Assembly (NCBI GenBank): GCA_035719045.1
Contig: DASTGO010000133.1
Location: 1-20,826 of the forward strand
Length of the DNA stretch: 20,826 bases
Direction of reading: 5' to 3'
DNA from: DASTGO01 sp035719045
GTDB lineage: Bacteria > Actinomycetota > Actinomycetes > Actinomycetales > Kineosporiaceae
In this document: piece by piece, positions 1 through 6,802 of the stretch
How the letters are laid out: the number at the start of each line of letters is the position of its first letter
Numbering within the stretch: the stretch's first letter is position 1
The notes under the pieces: model-generated
What the model was told of the DNA's origin: nothing
The model's input: the letters and a program-made list of their open reading frames with translations, nothing else
The model's database searches: none
Made by a program: the position numbers and the translations under genes

Positions 1-44
1 CACACGACCACGGCCCCACCCGCGCGCCCGCCGTGGCGCGGTGT

Positions 45-929
45 CTACCGCCCCGCGACGGTGATCCGGCCGCTGCCCAGCGAGCGGCTGCGCCCGCTGG
101 GGGACCCGAGCCGCCGCGAGGCGTCCAGCAGGCTCTCATCGGAGGCGACGGACCAGCCGTGCCCGGTGAGCATCCGGGCGAGCTGGGCACCTGTCCAGGT
201 GGACCGCCACGGCTCACCGGCCAGGAGGGGTCGTGTCCCGGACAGCCGGGCGGCCACTGCGGACAGACGCCGTCCCAGGACGACGGTCAGGGACCTGGTC
301 TGGTACTGGGCGATCAGCAGGCTCCCCGGACCCGACACCCGGGTCAGGCCGTCCACCGTGGCTGCCACGGCCGCCCTGGTCAGGTAGGGGATGACTCCTT
401 CCCAGACCCAGGCCGTCGGACGGGACGCCCGGTGTCCGGCCGCCTGTAGGGCCGGTGCGAGCGGCATCACGGCCAGGTCCACCGGCACGAAGGTCAGGTC
501 GCAGAGCGGCGGGGGCAGGACGGCGGTGCGCCGCCGGGCGTCGGCCTGGGAATCCGGATGGTCGACCGACAGCACGGGCACCCCTGCCAGGGCGGGCAGC
601 CGCCACGGCCGGGTGTCCAGACCGGCTCCCAGCAGCACGACCTGGCCGTCGGGGTGACGGCGGACCGCCTCGGTCACGGCGGTGTCGATGACCACCGTCC
701 GGGGCACCACGACCTCGGCGCAGGCCTGGACGGACTCCACCACCAGGCGTTCCCGGCCTCCGGCGGGCCGCATCCCCGAACGGGCCCGGTCGACCGGCAC
801 CCGCTCCTCGGCGGTGAGCAACTCAACGGCGACCGGATCCGCGAACGCGCCGACGGCGAACCTGCCGTCCGCCGCCGCCCGGCCCTGGCACACGAAGACC
901 GCCGTCCGGCTCGCCCGTCCTGGTTCCAT
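45..929 (-). CDS. Class I SAM-dependent methyltransferase, leucine carboxyl methyltransferase (LCM/PPM1) family
   Basis: A 294-residue protein with the signature of the LCM-type SAM methyltransferases common in actinobacteria. The SAM-binding loop GAGLDTRPWRLP is at residues 101-112, the acidic strand-2 motif SVDHPDSQ at about 121-128, and the post-II motif WVWEGVIPYL at 174-183. The family (YktD/Tcmp-like proteins, Pfam LCM) methylates small molecules or carboxylates; the substrate here cannot be inferred. The length is normal for the family. The ATG at 929 has no Shine-Dalgarno sequence, but a TAGGAC hexamer ends 6 nt upstream, so a leaderless transcript is likely. The gene diverges from aroA with 128 bp between starts. 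The C-terminus is rich in Ser, Arg and Gly and poorly conserved-looking. The family call is firm; the biological role is unknown. Confidence 0.88.
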   Translation of the reverse strand: MEPGRASRTAVFVCQGRAAADGRFAVGAFADPVAVELLTAEERVPVDRARSGMRPAGGRERLVVESVQACAEVVVPRTVVIDTAVTEAVRRHPDGQVVLLGAGLDTRPWRLPALAGVPVLSVDHPDSQADARRRTAVLPPPLCDLTFVPVDLAVMPLAPALQAAGHRASRPTAWVWEGVIPYLTRAAVAATVDGLTRVSGPGSLLIAQYQTRSLTVVLGRRLSAVAARLSGTRPLLAGEPWRSTWTGAQLARMLTGHGWSVASDESLLDASRRLGSPSGRSRSLGSGRITVAGR

Positions 930-935
930 GCGCCC

Positions 936-941
936 GTCCTA
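936..941 (-). promoter_or_regulatory. -10-like hexamer for the methyltransferase gene
   Basis: TAGGAC on the minus strand lies exactly 6 nt before the ATG at 929, with no ribosome-binding site between. This is the geometry of a leaderless actinobacterial promoter, though the last base departs from TANNNT. No -35 box is seen. Confidence 0.35.
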
Positions 942-1043
942 CCGCATCCGGGGGCGGTGCTCCGGTGGCCGCACCGGCCGGCGCCCCGCGGCCGGTCCCC
1001 CAACCTCGGCCGCACCGGCGGCAGCCCGGTCCACGGCACCGAC

Positions 1044-1049
1044 TACCCT
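1044..1049 (+). promoter_or_regulatory. -10-like hexamer for aroA-rsgA
   Basis: TACCCT matches the actinobacterial TANNNT pattern and lies 8 nt before the aroA ATG, which has no Shine-Dalgarno sequence. This implies a leaderless or nearly leaderless mRNA. No convincing -35 box is visible. Confidence 0.4.
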
Positions 1050-1057
1050 CGACGGCC

Positions 1058-2386
1058 ATGAGCCCCTCCGCGTGGCCCGCCCCGACCGCCGACCGTCCGG
1101 TCGAGGCCACCGTGCCGTTGCCGGGCTCGAAGTCCCTGACCAACAGGTACCTGGTGATCGCGGCGCTGGCGGACGAGCCGTCCCGGCTGCGGGCTCCGCT
1201 GCGATCCCGGGACACCGTGCTGATGGCCGCCGCGCTGTCCGCCCTCGGGGTGGGCGTGTCCGACGTGCCGGGGACCTCGCCGTTCGGGGACGACTGGCTG
1301 ATCACCCCCGGGCCGCTGCGGGGCCCGGCCGAGGTGGACTGCGGGCTGGCCGGGACCGTGATGCGCTTCGTGCCGCCGGTGGCCGTGCTGGCCGACGGCG
1401 AGATCCGGTTCGACGGTGATCCGTATGCGCGCAAGCGCCCGATGGGTCCGGTGCTGACGGCGCTGCGCGATCTCGGCGCCACGGTCGAGGACGGCGGGAC
1501 CGGCCGGCTGCCGTTCGTGGTGCGGGGGACCGGGTCACTGCCCGGGGGTACGGTCCGGATCGACGCCAGCGCGTCCAGCCAGTTCGTGTCGGCGCTGCTG
1601 CTGGCCGGGGCCCGGTTCGAGCAGGGAGTCACCGTCGAGCACGTCGGGCCTCCTGTGCCGAGCGAGCCGCACATCGTGATGACGGTCGAGGCACTGCGGG
1701 ACGTGGGCGTGGTCGTGGACGACGGCGACCGCGACGTGTGGCGGGTGGAACCGGGACGGGTCGGCGGCCTGGACGTCCAGGTCGAGCCGGACCTGTCGAA
1801 CGCCGCACCCTTCCTGGCGGCCGCGGCCGTCACCGGCGGCTGGGTCCGCGTGCCCGGCTGGCCGCAGTACACCACCCAGGCCGGCGACACCGTGCGCGAT
1901 CTGCTCGACCAGATGGGCGCCGAGGTCTCCCTGGACCGCGACGGGCTGACCGTCAGCGGCACCGGGGAACTGTACGGGCTGGACGCGGACCTGCATGCGG
2001 CCGGGGAGCTCACCCCCGTGGTGGCCGCCCTGGCCGCGCTGGCCGACTCCCCCTCCCACCTGCGCGGCATCGCCCACCTGCGCGGACACGAGACCGACCG
2101 GCTGGCCGCCCTGGCCGCCGAGCTGAACGCCCTCGGCGGCGACGTCACCGAGACCGAGGACGGCCTGGTGATCCGGCCGCGGCCGCTGCACGGCGGGCTG
2201 TTCCGCACCTACGACGACCACCGGCTGGCCACGGCCGCCGCCGTGATCGGCCTGCGGGTCCCCGGGATCGGGATCGAGAACGTCGGGACCACGGCGAAGA
2301 CCCTGCCCGGGTTCACCGACCTGTGGACCCGGATGATCTCCGGCGACCAGGCCCCGCCCGCACGTCAGGACGGCGCACCCGCTTGA
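1058..2386 (+). CDS. aroA: 3-phosphoshikimate 1-carboxyvinyltransferase (EPSP synthase)
   Basis: A 442-residue enzyme that transfers enolpyruvate from PEP to shikimate-3-phosphate in the shikimate pathway for aromatic amino acids (cytosol). Visible motifs are LPGSKSLTNR (21-30; K25, S26 and R30 bind substrate), GLAGTVMRF (96-104, the PEP/glyphosate loop), the SASSQ loop (171-175), GHETDRL (343-349) and YDDHRLATA (385-393), followed by a C-terminal TTAKTLPGF. The acidic residue at the E. coli D313 position appears to be Glu (GELTPVV, 316-322), as I recall for mycobacterial EPSPS. I chose the ATG at 1058 because the PGSK motif then sits at the normal distance; an upstream in-frame extension has no family-like sequence. 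A TACCCT hexamer ends 8 nt upstream. The stop overlaps the rsgA start, so the two genes are probably translationally coupled. Confidence 0.96.
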   Translation: MSPSAWPAPTADRPVEATVPLPGSKSLTNRYLVIAALADEPSRLRAPLRSRDTVLMAAALSALGVGVSDVPGTSPFGDDWLITPGPLRGPAEVDCGLAGTVMRFVPPVAVLADGEIRFDGDPYARKRPMGPVLTALRDLGATVEDGGTGRLPFVVRGTGSLPGGTVRIDASASSQFVSALLLAGARFEQGVTVEHVGPPVPSEPHIVMTVEALRDVGVVVDDGDRDVWRVEPGRVGGLDVQVEPDLSNAAPFLAAAAVTGGWVRVPGWPQYTTQAGDTVRDLLDQMGAEVSLDRDGLTVSGTGELYGLDADLHAAGELTPVVAALAALADSPSHLRGIAHLRGHETDRLAALAAELNALGGDVTETEDGLVIRPRPLHGGLFRTYDDHRLATAAAVIGLRVPGIGIENVGTTAKTLPGFTDLWTRMISGDQAPPARQDGAPA

Positions 2387-3429
2387 CCTCCCGACGCCGG
2401 CGCGACCTCGACGAGTCCGACGTGCGGGTCCGCCCGAACCCGCGCGGCACCCGGCCACGTTCCAAGGACCGCCCCCAGCACAGGGACGCCGTGCCCGGCC
2501 AGGTCCTGACCATCGACCGCGGCCGGTACACCTGTCTGCTGGGCGGGTTCGCCGACCAGCCCGACCCCGACGGCGAACGGATCGTCACCGCGATGAAGGC
2601 CCGCGAGCTGGGCCGGGCCGGGATCGTCGTCGGGGACACCGTCGCCCTGGTCGGCCAGACCAGCGGGGAACCCGGGACGCTGGCCCGGATCGTCCGGGTC
2701 GGTGAGCGGACCTCCCTGCTGCGGCGCAGTGCCGACGACGTCGACCTGGTGGAACGGCCCGTGGTGGCCAACGCCGACCAGCTCGCCGTGGTCACCGCAC
2801 TGGCCGAGCCACAGCCGCGGGGACGGATGATCGACCGCTGCCTGGTGGCCGCCTACGACGCCGGGCTGGAACCGCTGCTCGTCCTCACCAAGGCCGACCT
2901 GCGGGACCCGGAACCCTTCCTGCGCAGCTACGTGTCCCTGGACGTCCCGTACCTGGTCACCCGCCGGGATCCCGACGGGCGGCTGGACGGGCTGGACGCC
3001 TTGCGGGACCGGCTCGCCGGGCGGGTGACGGCGATGATCGGGCACTCCGGCGTGGGCAAGTCCACCCTGGTCAACGCGCTGGTCCCGGGCGCGGGCCGGG
3101 CGACCGGCGCGGTGAACGAGGTGACCGGGCGCGGGCGGCACACGTCCACGTCGGCGGTCGCGTTGCGGCTGCCCGCGGGCGGCTGGGTCGTGGACACCCC
3201 CGGCGTGCGCTCGTTCGGGCTGGCCCACGTCGACCCCGACCGGATCGTCCACCACTTCCCGGACCTGGCCGCCGGCACGCAGGACTGTCCGCGGGCCTGC
3301 AGCCACGACGAGGCCGACTGCGGGCTGGACGAGTTCGTCGCCGCGGGCGGTGCCGGACCGGCCGGGGCCGCCCGGCTGGAGTCCCTGCGCCGGCTGCTGC
3401 GGTCCCGGGCCGGCGCCCCCGACGCCTGA
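2383..3429 (+). CDS. rsgA: Ribosome small-subunit maturation GTPase RsgA (circularly permuted GTPase)
   Basis: RsgA is a GTPase that checks late assembly of the 30S ribosomal subunit. The 348-residue product shows the circularly permuted order that defines the family. An N-terminal OB-like segment (about 38-105) is followed by G4 (TKAD, 169-172), then G1/P-loop GHSGVGKS (220-227), G2 GRHTST (251-256) and G3 DTPG (271-274). A zinc knuckle follows with C302, C306, H308 and C313. I chose the TTG at 2383: its N-terminus (MTSRRRRDLDESDVRVRP) resembles actinobacterial RsgA, whose basic extension contains an ESDVRxRP-type stretch. The TTG overlaps the aroA stop in the form TTGA, so ribosomes probably pass directly from aroA. 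aroA-rsgA adjacency is common in actinobacteria. Confidence 0.94.
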   Translation: MTSRRRRDLDESDVRVRPNPRGTRPRSKDRPQHRDAVPGQVLTIDRGRYTCLLGGFADQPDPDGERIVTAMKARELGRAGIVVGDTVALVGQTSGEPGTLARIVRVGERTSLLRRSADDVDLVERPVVANADQLAVVTALAEPQPRGRMIDRCLVAAYDAGLEPLLVLTKADLRDPEPFLRSYVSLDVPYLVTRRDPDGRLDGLDALRDRLAGRVTAMIGHSGVGKSTLVNALVPGAGRATGAVNEVTGRGRHTSTSAVALRLPAGGWVVDTPGVRSFGLAHVDPDRIVHHFPDLAAGTQDCPRACSHDEADCGLDEFVAAGGAGPAGAARLESLRRLLRSRAGAPDA

Positions 3430-3509
3430 GGTCCCCCGGCCTGGCCGACTGGTCACAACCGCCCGGCAGGACAGCAGCGGCTGGGCACCGGTCCGGCAGC
3501 GCCCGGCGG

Positions 3510-3983
3510 TCAGTCGCCCTGCGGGGGCGGGGTGTGGGCGACCTCCTCCTGCCAGGTGGCCGTCGCGCCGCTGTGACCCACCGCGATCGTCATCCCGATC
3601 CCGAGCAGCCCGACCAGGCTGACCACGACGACGGCGACCGGCACCAGGACCCCACCGCGCCGGACCGCGAACCAGGCCGCCAGCGCGACGAGGAACAGCA
3701 GCAGCGCCACCGGCGCGAGCAGGTCGCCCAACTCGCCGTGGTCATGGGCGACCGGATGTCCCTCCGCCTGGCTGAGCCGGGACTGCAGCGCCTCCCCGGC
3801 CTGGGCGGTGGCGAACACCCCGACGAAGGTGACGAAGTCGGCGACAGCCACCCAACGCAGAGCGGGACGCCACGAGGGGCGGGCCACCGCGAGGGGGGTC
3901 ACCACCGCCATCACGGGCAGCAGGACGACGGCGGCATGGACGAGCAATGGGTGCGCCGGGACACCGGCGATCAGGTCGAACAC
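3510..3983 (-). CDS. DUF2231 family four-helix membrane protein
   Basis: A membrane protein of about 157 residues with four hydrophobic segments. Near the N-terminus is the DUF2231 signature VPAHPLLVHAAVVLLP, and near the C-terminus the VGHSGATATW block. The loop between helices 2 and 3 is His-rich (EGHPVAHDHGE). The family is widespread, sometimes linked to haem or redox genes, and has no settled function. Start choice: a GTG at 3992 would add three residues (MTA), but the hexamer TACTGT (3996-3991, minus) overlaps that codon and lies 7 nt before the GTG at 3983, and family members usually begin close to FDxIxGxPxHP. I therefore favour 3983 as a leaderless start. It converges with rsgA, with 80 bp between stops. 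Confidence 0.85.
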   Translation of the reverse strand: MFDLIAGVPAHPLLVHAAVVLLPVMAVVTPLAVARPSWRPALRWVAVADFVTFVGVFATAQAGEALQSRLSQAEGHPVAHDHGELGDLLAPVALLLFLVALAAWFAVRRGGVLVPVAVVVVSLVGLLGIGMTIAVGHSGATATWQEEVAHTPPPQGD

Positions 3984-3990
3984 GGCGGTC

Positions 3991-3996
3991 ACAGTA
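3991..3996 (-). promoter_or_regulatory. -10-like hexamer for the DUF2231 gene
   Basis: TACTGT (minus strand) lies 7 nt upstream of the GTG at 3983. It supports a leaderless start and argues against the GTG at 3992, which lies inside the hexamer. Confidence 0.4.
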
Positions 3997-4158
3997 GGGG
4001 CAGAAAGTTCAATGGAAGGTCATCCCACGCCTGCATGAGGAAATGTTGTCGCGCCGGTCACCTCCGCCCGGCCGCGGACGACGCCCGGTTCGGGCTGTCT
4101 TCGCCGGGAAAGACACTGCTTCCGGCCCGACATCCACCCGTCGGCCTGGCGGGGACGG

Positions 4159-4164
4159 TAGCGT
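4159..4164 (+). promoter_or_regulatory. Possible -10 hexamer upstream of hisN
   Basis: TAGCGT fits TANNNT and would give a leader of roughly 95 nt before hisN. The leader includes a GC-rich stretch at 4178-4195 that could fold. No good -35 box is seen 17 nt upstream, so this is tentative. The remainder of 3997-4158 holds no gene that I can recognise. Confidence 0.25.
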
Positions 4165-4266
4165 CGGCTGCGCAGGAGTGCGCCGCGTGCGCACCCGCAA
4201 CGACCGACACCTCCGGACCCGTGCGCCGCCCGGGCCGGTGCCGGGGTGCGAGACGAAGGAGTATGC

Positions 4267-5058
4267 GTGGCCGGTTACGACGACGACCTCCGCCTCGCGC
4301 ACGTCATCGCCGACATGGTCGACTCCCTCACGATGTCCCGCTTCCTGGCGACCGACCTGCGGGTGGAGACCAAGCCGGACTTCACGCCGGTGTCCGACGC
4401 CGACCGGGACGCCGAGGAGCTGATCCGCACCCAGCTGAAGCGGACCCGGCCCCGCGACGCGATCCTCGGCGAGGAGTTCGAGCCCACCGGGCACGGCGCC
4501 CGGCAGTGGGTGGTCGACCCGATCGACGGCACGAAGAACTACGTCCGCGGCGTCCCGGTGTGGGCGACCCTGATCGCGCTGCTGGACGAGGGCAGGCCGG
4601 TGCTCGGCGTCGTCTCCGCCCCCGCGCTCAACCGCCGATGGTGGGCGGCGACGGGGACGGGCGCCTGGACCGGGCGCAGCCTGTCCTCGGCGCGCCGGCT
4701 GCAGGTGTCGGCGGTGTCCTCCCTCGCGGACGCCTCGCTGTCGTACTCCTCGCTGGGTGACTGGGAGAAGATCCACCGGCGGCAGGCGTTCCTCGACCTC
4801 GAGCGGCGGGTCTGGCGCAGCCGGGCATACGGCGACTTCTGGTCCTACATGCTGGTCGCGGAGGGTGCGGTGGACATCGCCACCGAGCCGGACCTGCAGC
4901 TGTACGACCTGGCCGCGCTGATCCCGGTCGTCGTCGAGGCCGGCGGCCGGTTCACCGCGGTCGACGGGTCACCGGCGCCCTACATCCCGAATGCGCTGGC
5001 CACCAACGGTGAACTGCACGACGAGGTGCTCAAGGTCCTCTCCGCGGCCGACGACTGA
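4267..5058 (+). CDS. hisN: Histidinol-phosphatase, inositol-monophosphatase superfamily
   Basis: A 263-residue Mg2+-dependent phosphatase. In actinobacteria this branch of the IMPase superfamily removes phosphate from histidinol-phosphate in histidine synthesis. Metal-binding motifs are complete: GEEFE (68-72), DPIDGTKNY (84-92) and a late acidic site in YDLAALIPVVVEAGG (213-227). GDFWSYMLVAEG (189-200) also fits the HisN subgroup. I chose the GTG at 4267 because AAGGAG ends 5 nt upstream; an in-frame GTG at 4246 would add seven residues without a ribosome-binding site. No other his genes are nearby, which is usual for hisN. A different IMPase-family substrate (inositol phosphate, 3'-phosphoadenosine) cannot be excluded from motifs alone. 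Confidence 0.86.
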   Translation: MAGYDDDLRLAHVIADMVDSLTMSRFLATDLRVETKPDFTPVSDADRDAEELIRTQLKRTRPRDAILGEEFEPTGHGARQWVVDPIDGTKNYVRGVPVWATLIALLDEGRPVLGVVSAPALNRRWWAATGTGAWTGRSLSSARRLQVSAVSSLADASLSYSSLGDWEKIHRRQAFLDLERRVWRSRAYGDFWSYMLVAEGAVDIATEPDLQLYDLAALIPVVVEAGGRFTAVDGSPAPYIPNALATNGELHDEVLKVLSAADD

Positions 5059-5075
5059 CCGGGCGGGGCGCCCGG
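5059..5075. terminator. Possible bidirectional terminator between hisN and the convergent membrane-protein gene
   Basis: CCGGGCG (5059-5065) and CGCCCGG (5069-5075) form a perfect 7-bp stem with a 3-nt loop. It begins right after the hisN stop and lies 6 nt from the stop of the opposing gene. There is no T-run, as is common in high-GC actinobacteria. Confidence 0.45.
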
Positions 5076-5080
5076 GCGGA

Positions 5081-6016
5081 TCAGCCGGTCTCCTCCGCGA
5101 GGCACGGCTGCGGGTCGGCGTCGGGCACAGGGCCGATCGCAGCCGGGGGGCGAAGGCGCGGCCGGACCGCTGCGCGCACCCACCGGACACCCGTGAGCAG
5201 CCTCGGGGCCAGCAGCAGGGCGTACAGGTCGAACCAGCCGTACCCGCCGGCCGCACCGGACGGCGGATTGCCCTGGCCGACGACGTGCAGCACCGGGTCG
5301 CGGGTCGCCCAGGCCCAGGTGCCCAGGGCGGTCCCGGTCAGTTCCAGGTAGCTGACCACGACGAACGCCCCGACGTACACGGTGCGCGACGGCCCCCAGG
5401 CCAGGAAACCGAACAGGCAGCAGAACCAGAACGCCCCGAGATGATCCGGCCGGCCCGCCCCGAGCACCCCCCAACTCCCCCACGCCCCGCCCAGCACCAC
5501 CGTCGCGGTGACCAGCGGGCGCCGGGCGGAACGCACCACCGCACTGCGCCCGAGGGCCAGCGCCGCCAGGTAGACCAGCCCGTGGCCGGGCGGCACGAAC
5601 AGCGGCACGGTGCCGATCCGGTACACGTAGGCCTGCAGCAGCGGGGAGAACGTGTACTCCACGCCGGTGGCCAGCGCGACGACCACGAGGGTCTGCGTGC
5701 GGACCAGCGCGGACTCCCGGCGCAGCAGTCCGGCCAGGACCGCCCAGGTGGCCAGGCCGAGCAGCACCTGCCGGACCGGCTCGGCCGCGCCCGGCGGTGC
5801 GCCCAGGCCGGGCGGGACGGGTCCGCCGGCACCGGCGGGCACCCCGGCACCGGGCAGCCGGATCGCGTCCACCAGCAGCACGCAGCCGATCCAGGCCATC
5901 ACCCCGGCCGCGAGCAGCAGGTCCGGCAGGCTCGAGCGCAGCACCGACCCCGGGCCGGACCGCCCTGCCGCCGGCCCTCCGGCCACCCCAGTCGGCACCC
6001 GCCCAGCCTGCCACAC
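5081..6016 (-). CDS. Multi-pass membrane protein of unknown function
   Basis: A protein of up to 311 residues with about eight hydrophobic helices, so an integral membrane protein of the cytoplasmic membrane. The most distinctive stretch is the charged and polar run between helices 3 and 4, GVEYTFSPLL followed by YVYRIGTVPLFVPPGHGLVYL. It contains an EYxFSP motif and a PPGHGLVYL motif that look like conserved functional positions. Near the C-terminus a GYGWFDLYALLLAPRLL segment stands out. I do not recognise a characterised family. The start is uncertain: the GTG at 6016 has a GGGAGG directly adjacent with no spacing, and several in-frame GTGs follow. The stop lies 91 bp downstream of kdpE on the same strand, so it could be cotranscribed with kdpDE, but nothing links their functions. 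Confidence 0.72.
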   Translation of the reverse strand: MWQAGRVPTGVAGGPAAGRSGPGSVLRSSLPDLLLAAGVMAWIGCVLLVDAIRLPGAGVPAGAGGPVPPGLGAPPGAAEPVRQVLLGLATWAVLAGLLRRESALVRTQTLVVVALATGVEYTFSPLLQAYVYRIGTVPLFVPPGHGLVYLAALALGRSAVVRSARRPLVTATVVLGGAWGSWGVLGAGRPDHLGAFWFCCLFGFLAWGPSRTVYVGAFVVVSYLELTGTALGTWAWATRDPVLHVVGQGNPPSGAAGGYGWFDLYALLLAPRLLTGVRWVRAAVRPRLRPPAAIGPVPDADPQPCLAEETG

Positions 6017-6033
6017 CCTCCCGGCCCGGCCCC

Positions 6034-6067
6034 CAGGTCCCGGAACCGGCTTTTAGGCCCGGACCTG
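6034..6067. terminator. Weak hairpin between kdpE and the membrane-protein gene
   Basis: CAGGTCC (6034-6040) and GGACCTG (6061-6067) are complementary, with a 20-nt loop. The stem is short for a terminator; it may only reduce read-through from kdpE. Confidence 0.22.
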
Positions 6068-6106
6068 CCCGCCGCACACCGACCGTGGCTGTCCGCGGTG
6101 CAGGGG

Positions 6107-6802
6107 TCAGCCGGCGGGCTCGCCGACCTCGAAGCGGTAGCCCATCCCGGGCTCGGTGATCAGGTGCACCGGATGCGCGGGGTCGTCCTCGAGCTTGCGC
6201 CGCAGCTGGGCGGTGTAGACCCGCAGGTAGTTGGTCTCGGTGCCGTACGCCGGACCCCACACCTCCTGCAGCAGCTGCTTCTGGGAGACCAGCCGACCCC
6301 GGTTGCGGACCAGGACCTCCAGCAGATGCCATTCGGTCGGGGTGAGCCGGATGTCGGCGCCGTCGCGGACCACCTTCTTGCGCGCCAGGTCGACGACCAG
6401 GGACCCGGCGGCGATCACCGGCTCGGCGACCCCGTCCACCGGGACCGCCCGGCGGACCGCCGCTCGCAGCCGGGCCAGCAGCTCGTCCATCCCGAACGGC
6501 TTGGTGACGTAGTCGTCGGCCCCCGCATCGAGGGCGCCGACCTTGTCCGCGCTGTCCTGCCGGGCGGACAGCACGATGATCGGCACCCGCGTCCAGCCGC
6601 GCAGCCCGGCGATGACGTCGACGCCGTCCAGGTCCGGCAGGCCCAGGTCGAGCACGACGACGTCAGGGTGCCGGGCGGCGGCCGCCTCCAGCGCGCCCCG
6701 GCCGTCCGCGGCCACCACCACCTGCCAGCCACGGGCCCGCAGGTTGATCGCCAGGGCGCGGGCGATCTGCGGCTCGTCCTCGACGATCAGCACCGTGCTC
6801 AC
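6107..6802 (-). CDS. kdpE: KdpE, OmpR/PhoB-family response regulator of potassium homeostasis
   Basis: A 231-residue response regulator. The receiver domain (about 3-115) has the acidic pocket E8/D9, phospho-acceptor D52 in VVLDLGLPDLDG, the switch Thr/Ser region SARQDS (79-84) and the conserved K101 in VTKPFG. The C-terminal winged helix carries LTPTEWHLLEVLVRNRGRLV and the recognition region YGTETNYLRVYTAQLRRKL, which is the KdpE subtype pattern. In the known system, KdpD phosphorylates KdpE, which activates the high-affinity K+ pump operon kdpFABC. Here the GTG start overlaps the kdpD stop as GTGA, so the pair is translationally coupled. kdpFABC is not in this window, so the direct target is unclear. 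Confidence 0.94.
   Translation of the reverse strand: MSTVLIVEDEPQIARALAINLRARGWQVVVAADGRGALEAAAARHPDVVVLDLGLPDLDGVDVIAGLRGWTRVPIIVLSARQDSADKVGALDAGADDYVTKPFGMDELLARLRAAVRRAVPVDGVAEPVIAAGSLVVDLARKKVVRDGADIRLTPTEWHLLEVLVRNRGRLVSQKQLLQEVWGPAYGTETNYLRVYTAQLRRKLEDDPAHPVHLITEPGMGYRFEVGEPAG

Noticed and set aside
4980..6332. Long 450-codon open frame on the minus strand over the membrane-protein gene and the end of kdpE
   Set aside because: Composition is Ala/Gly/Arg/Pro-rich as expected of a frame shadow in high-GC DNA, and it overlaps two better supported genes on the same strand.
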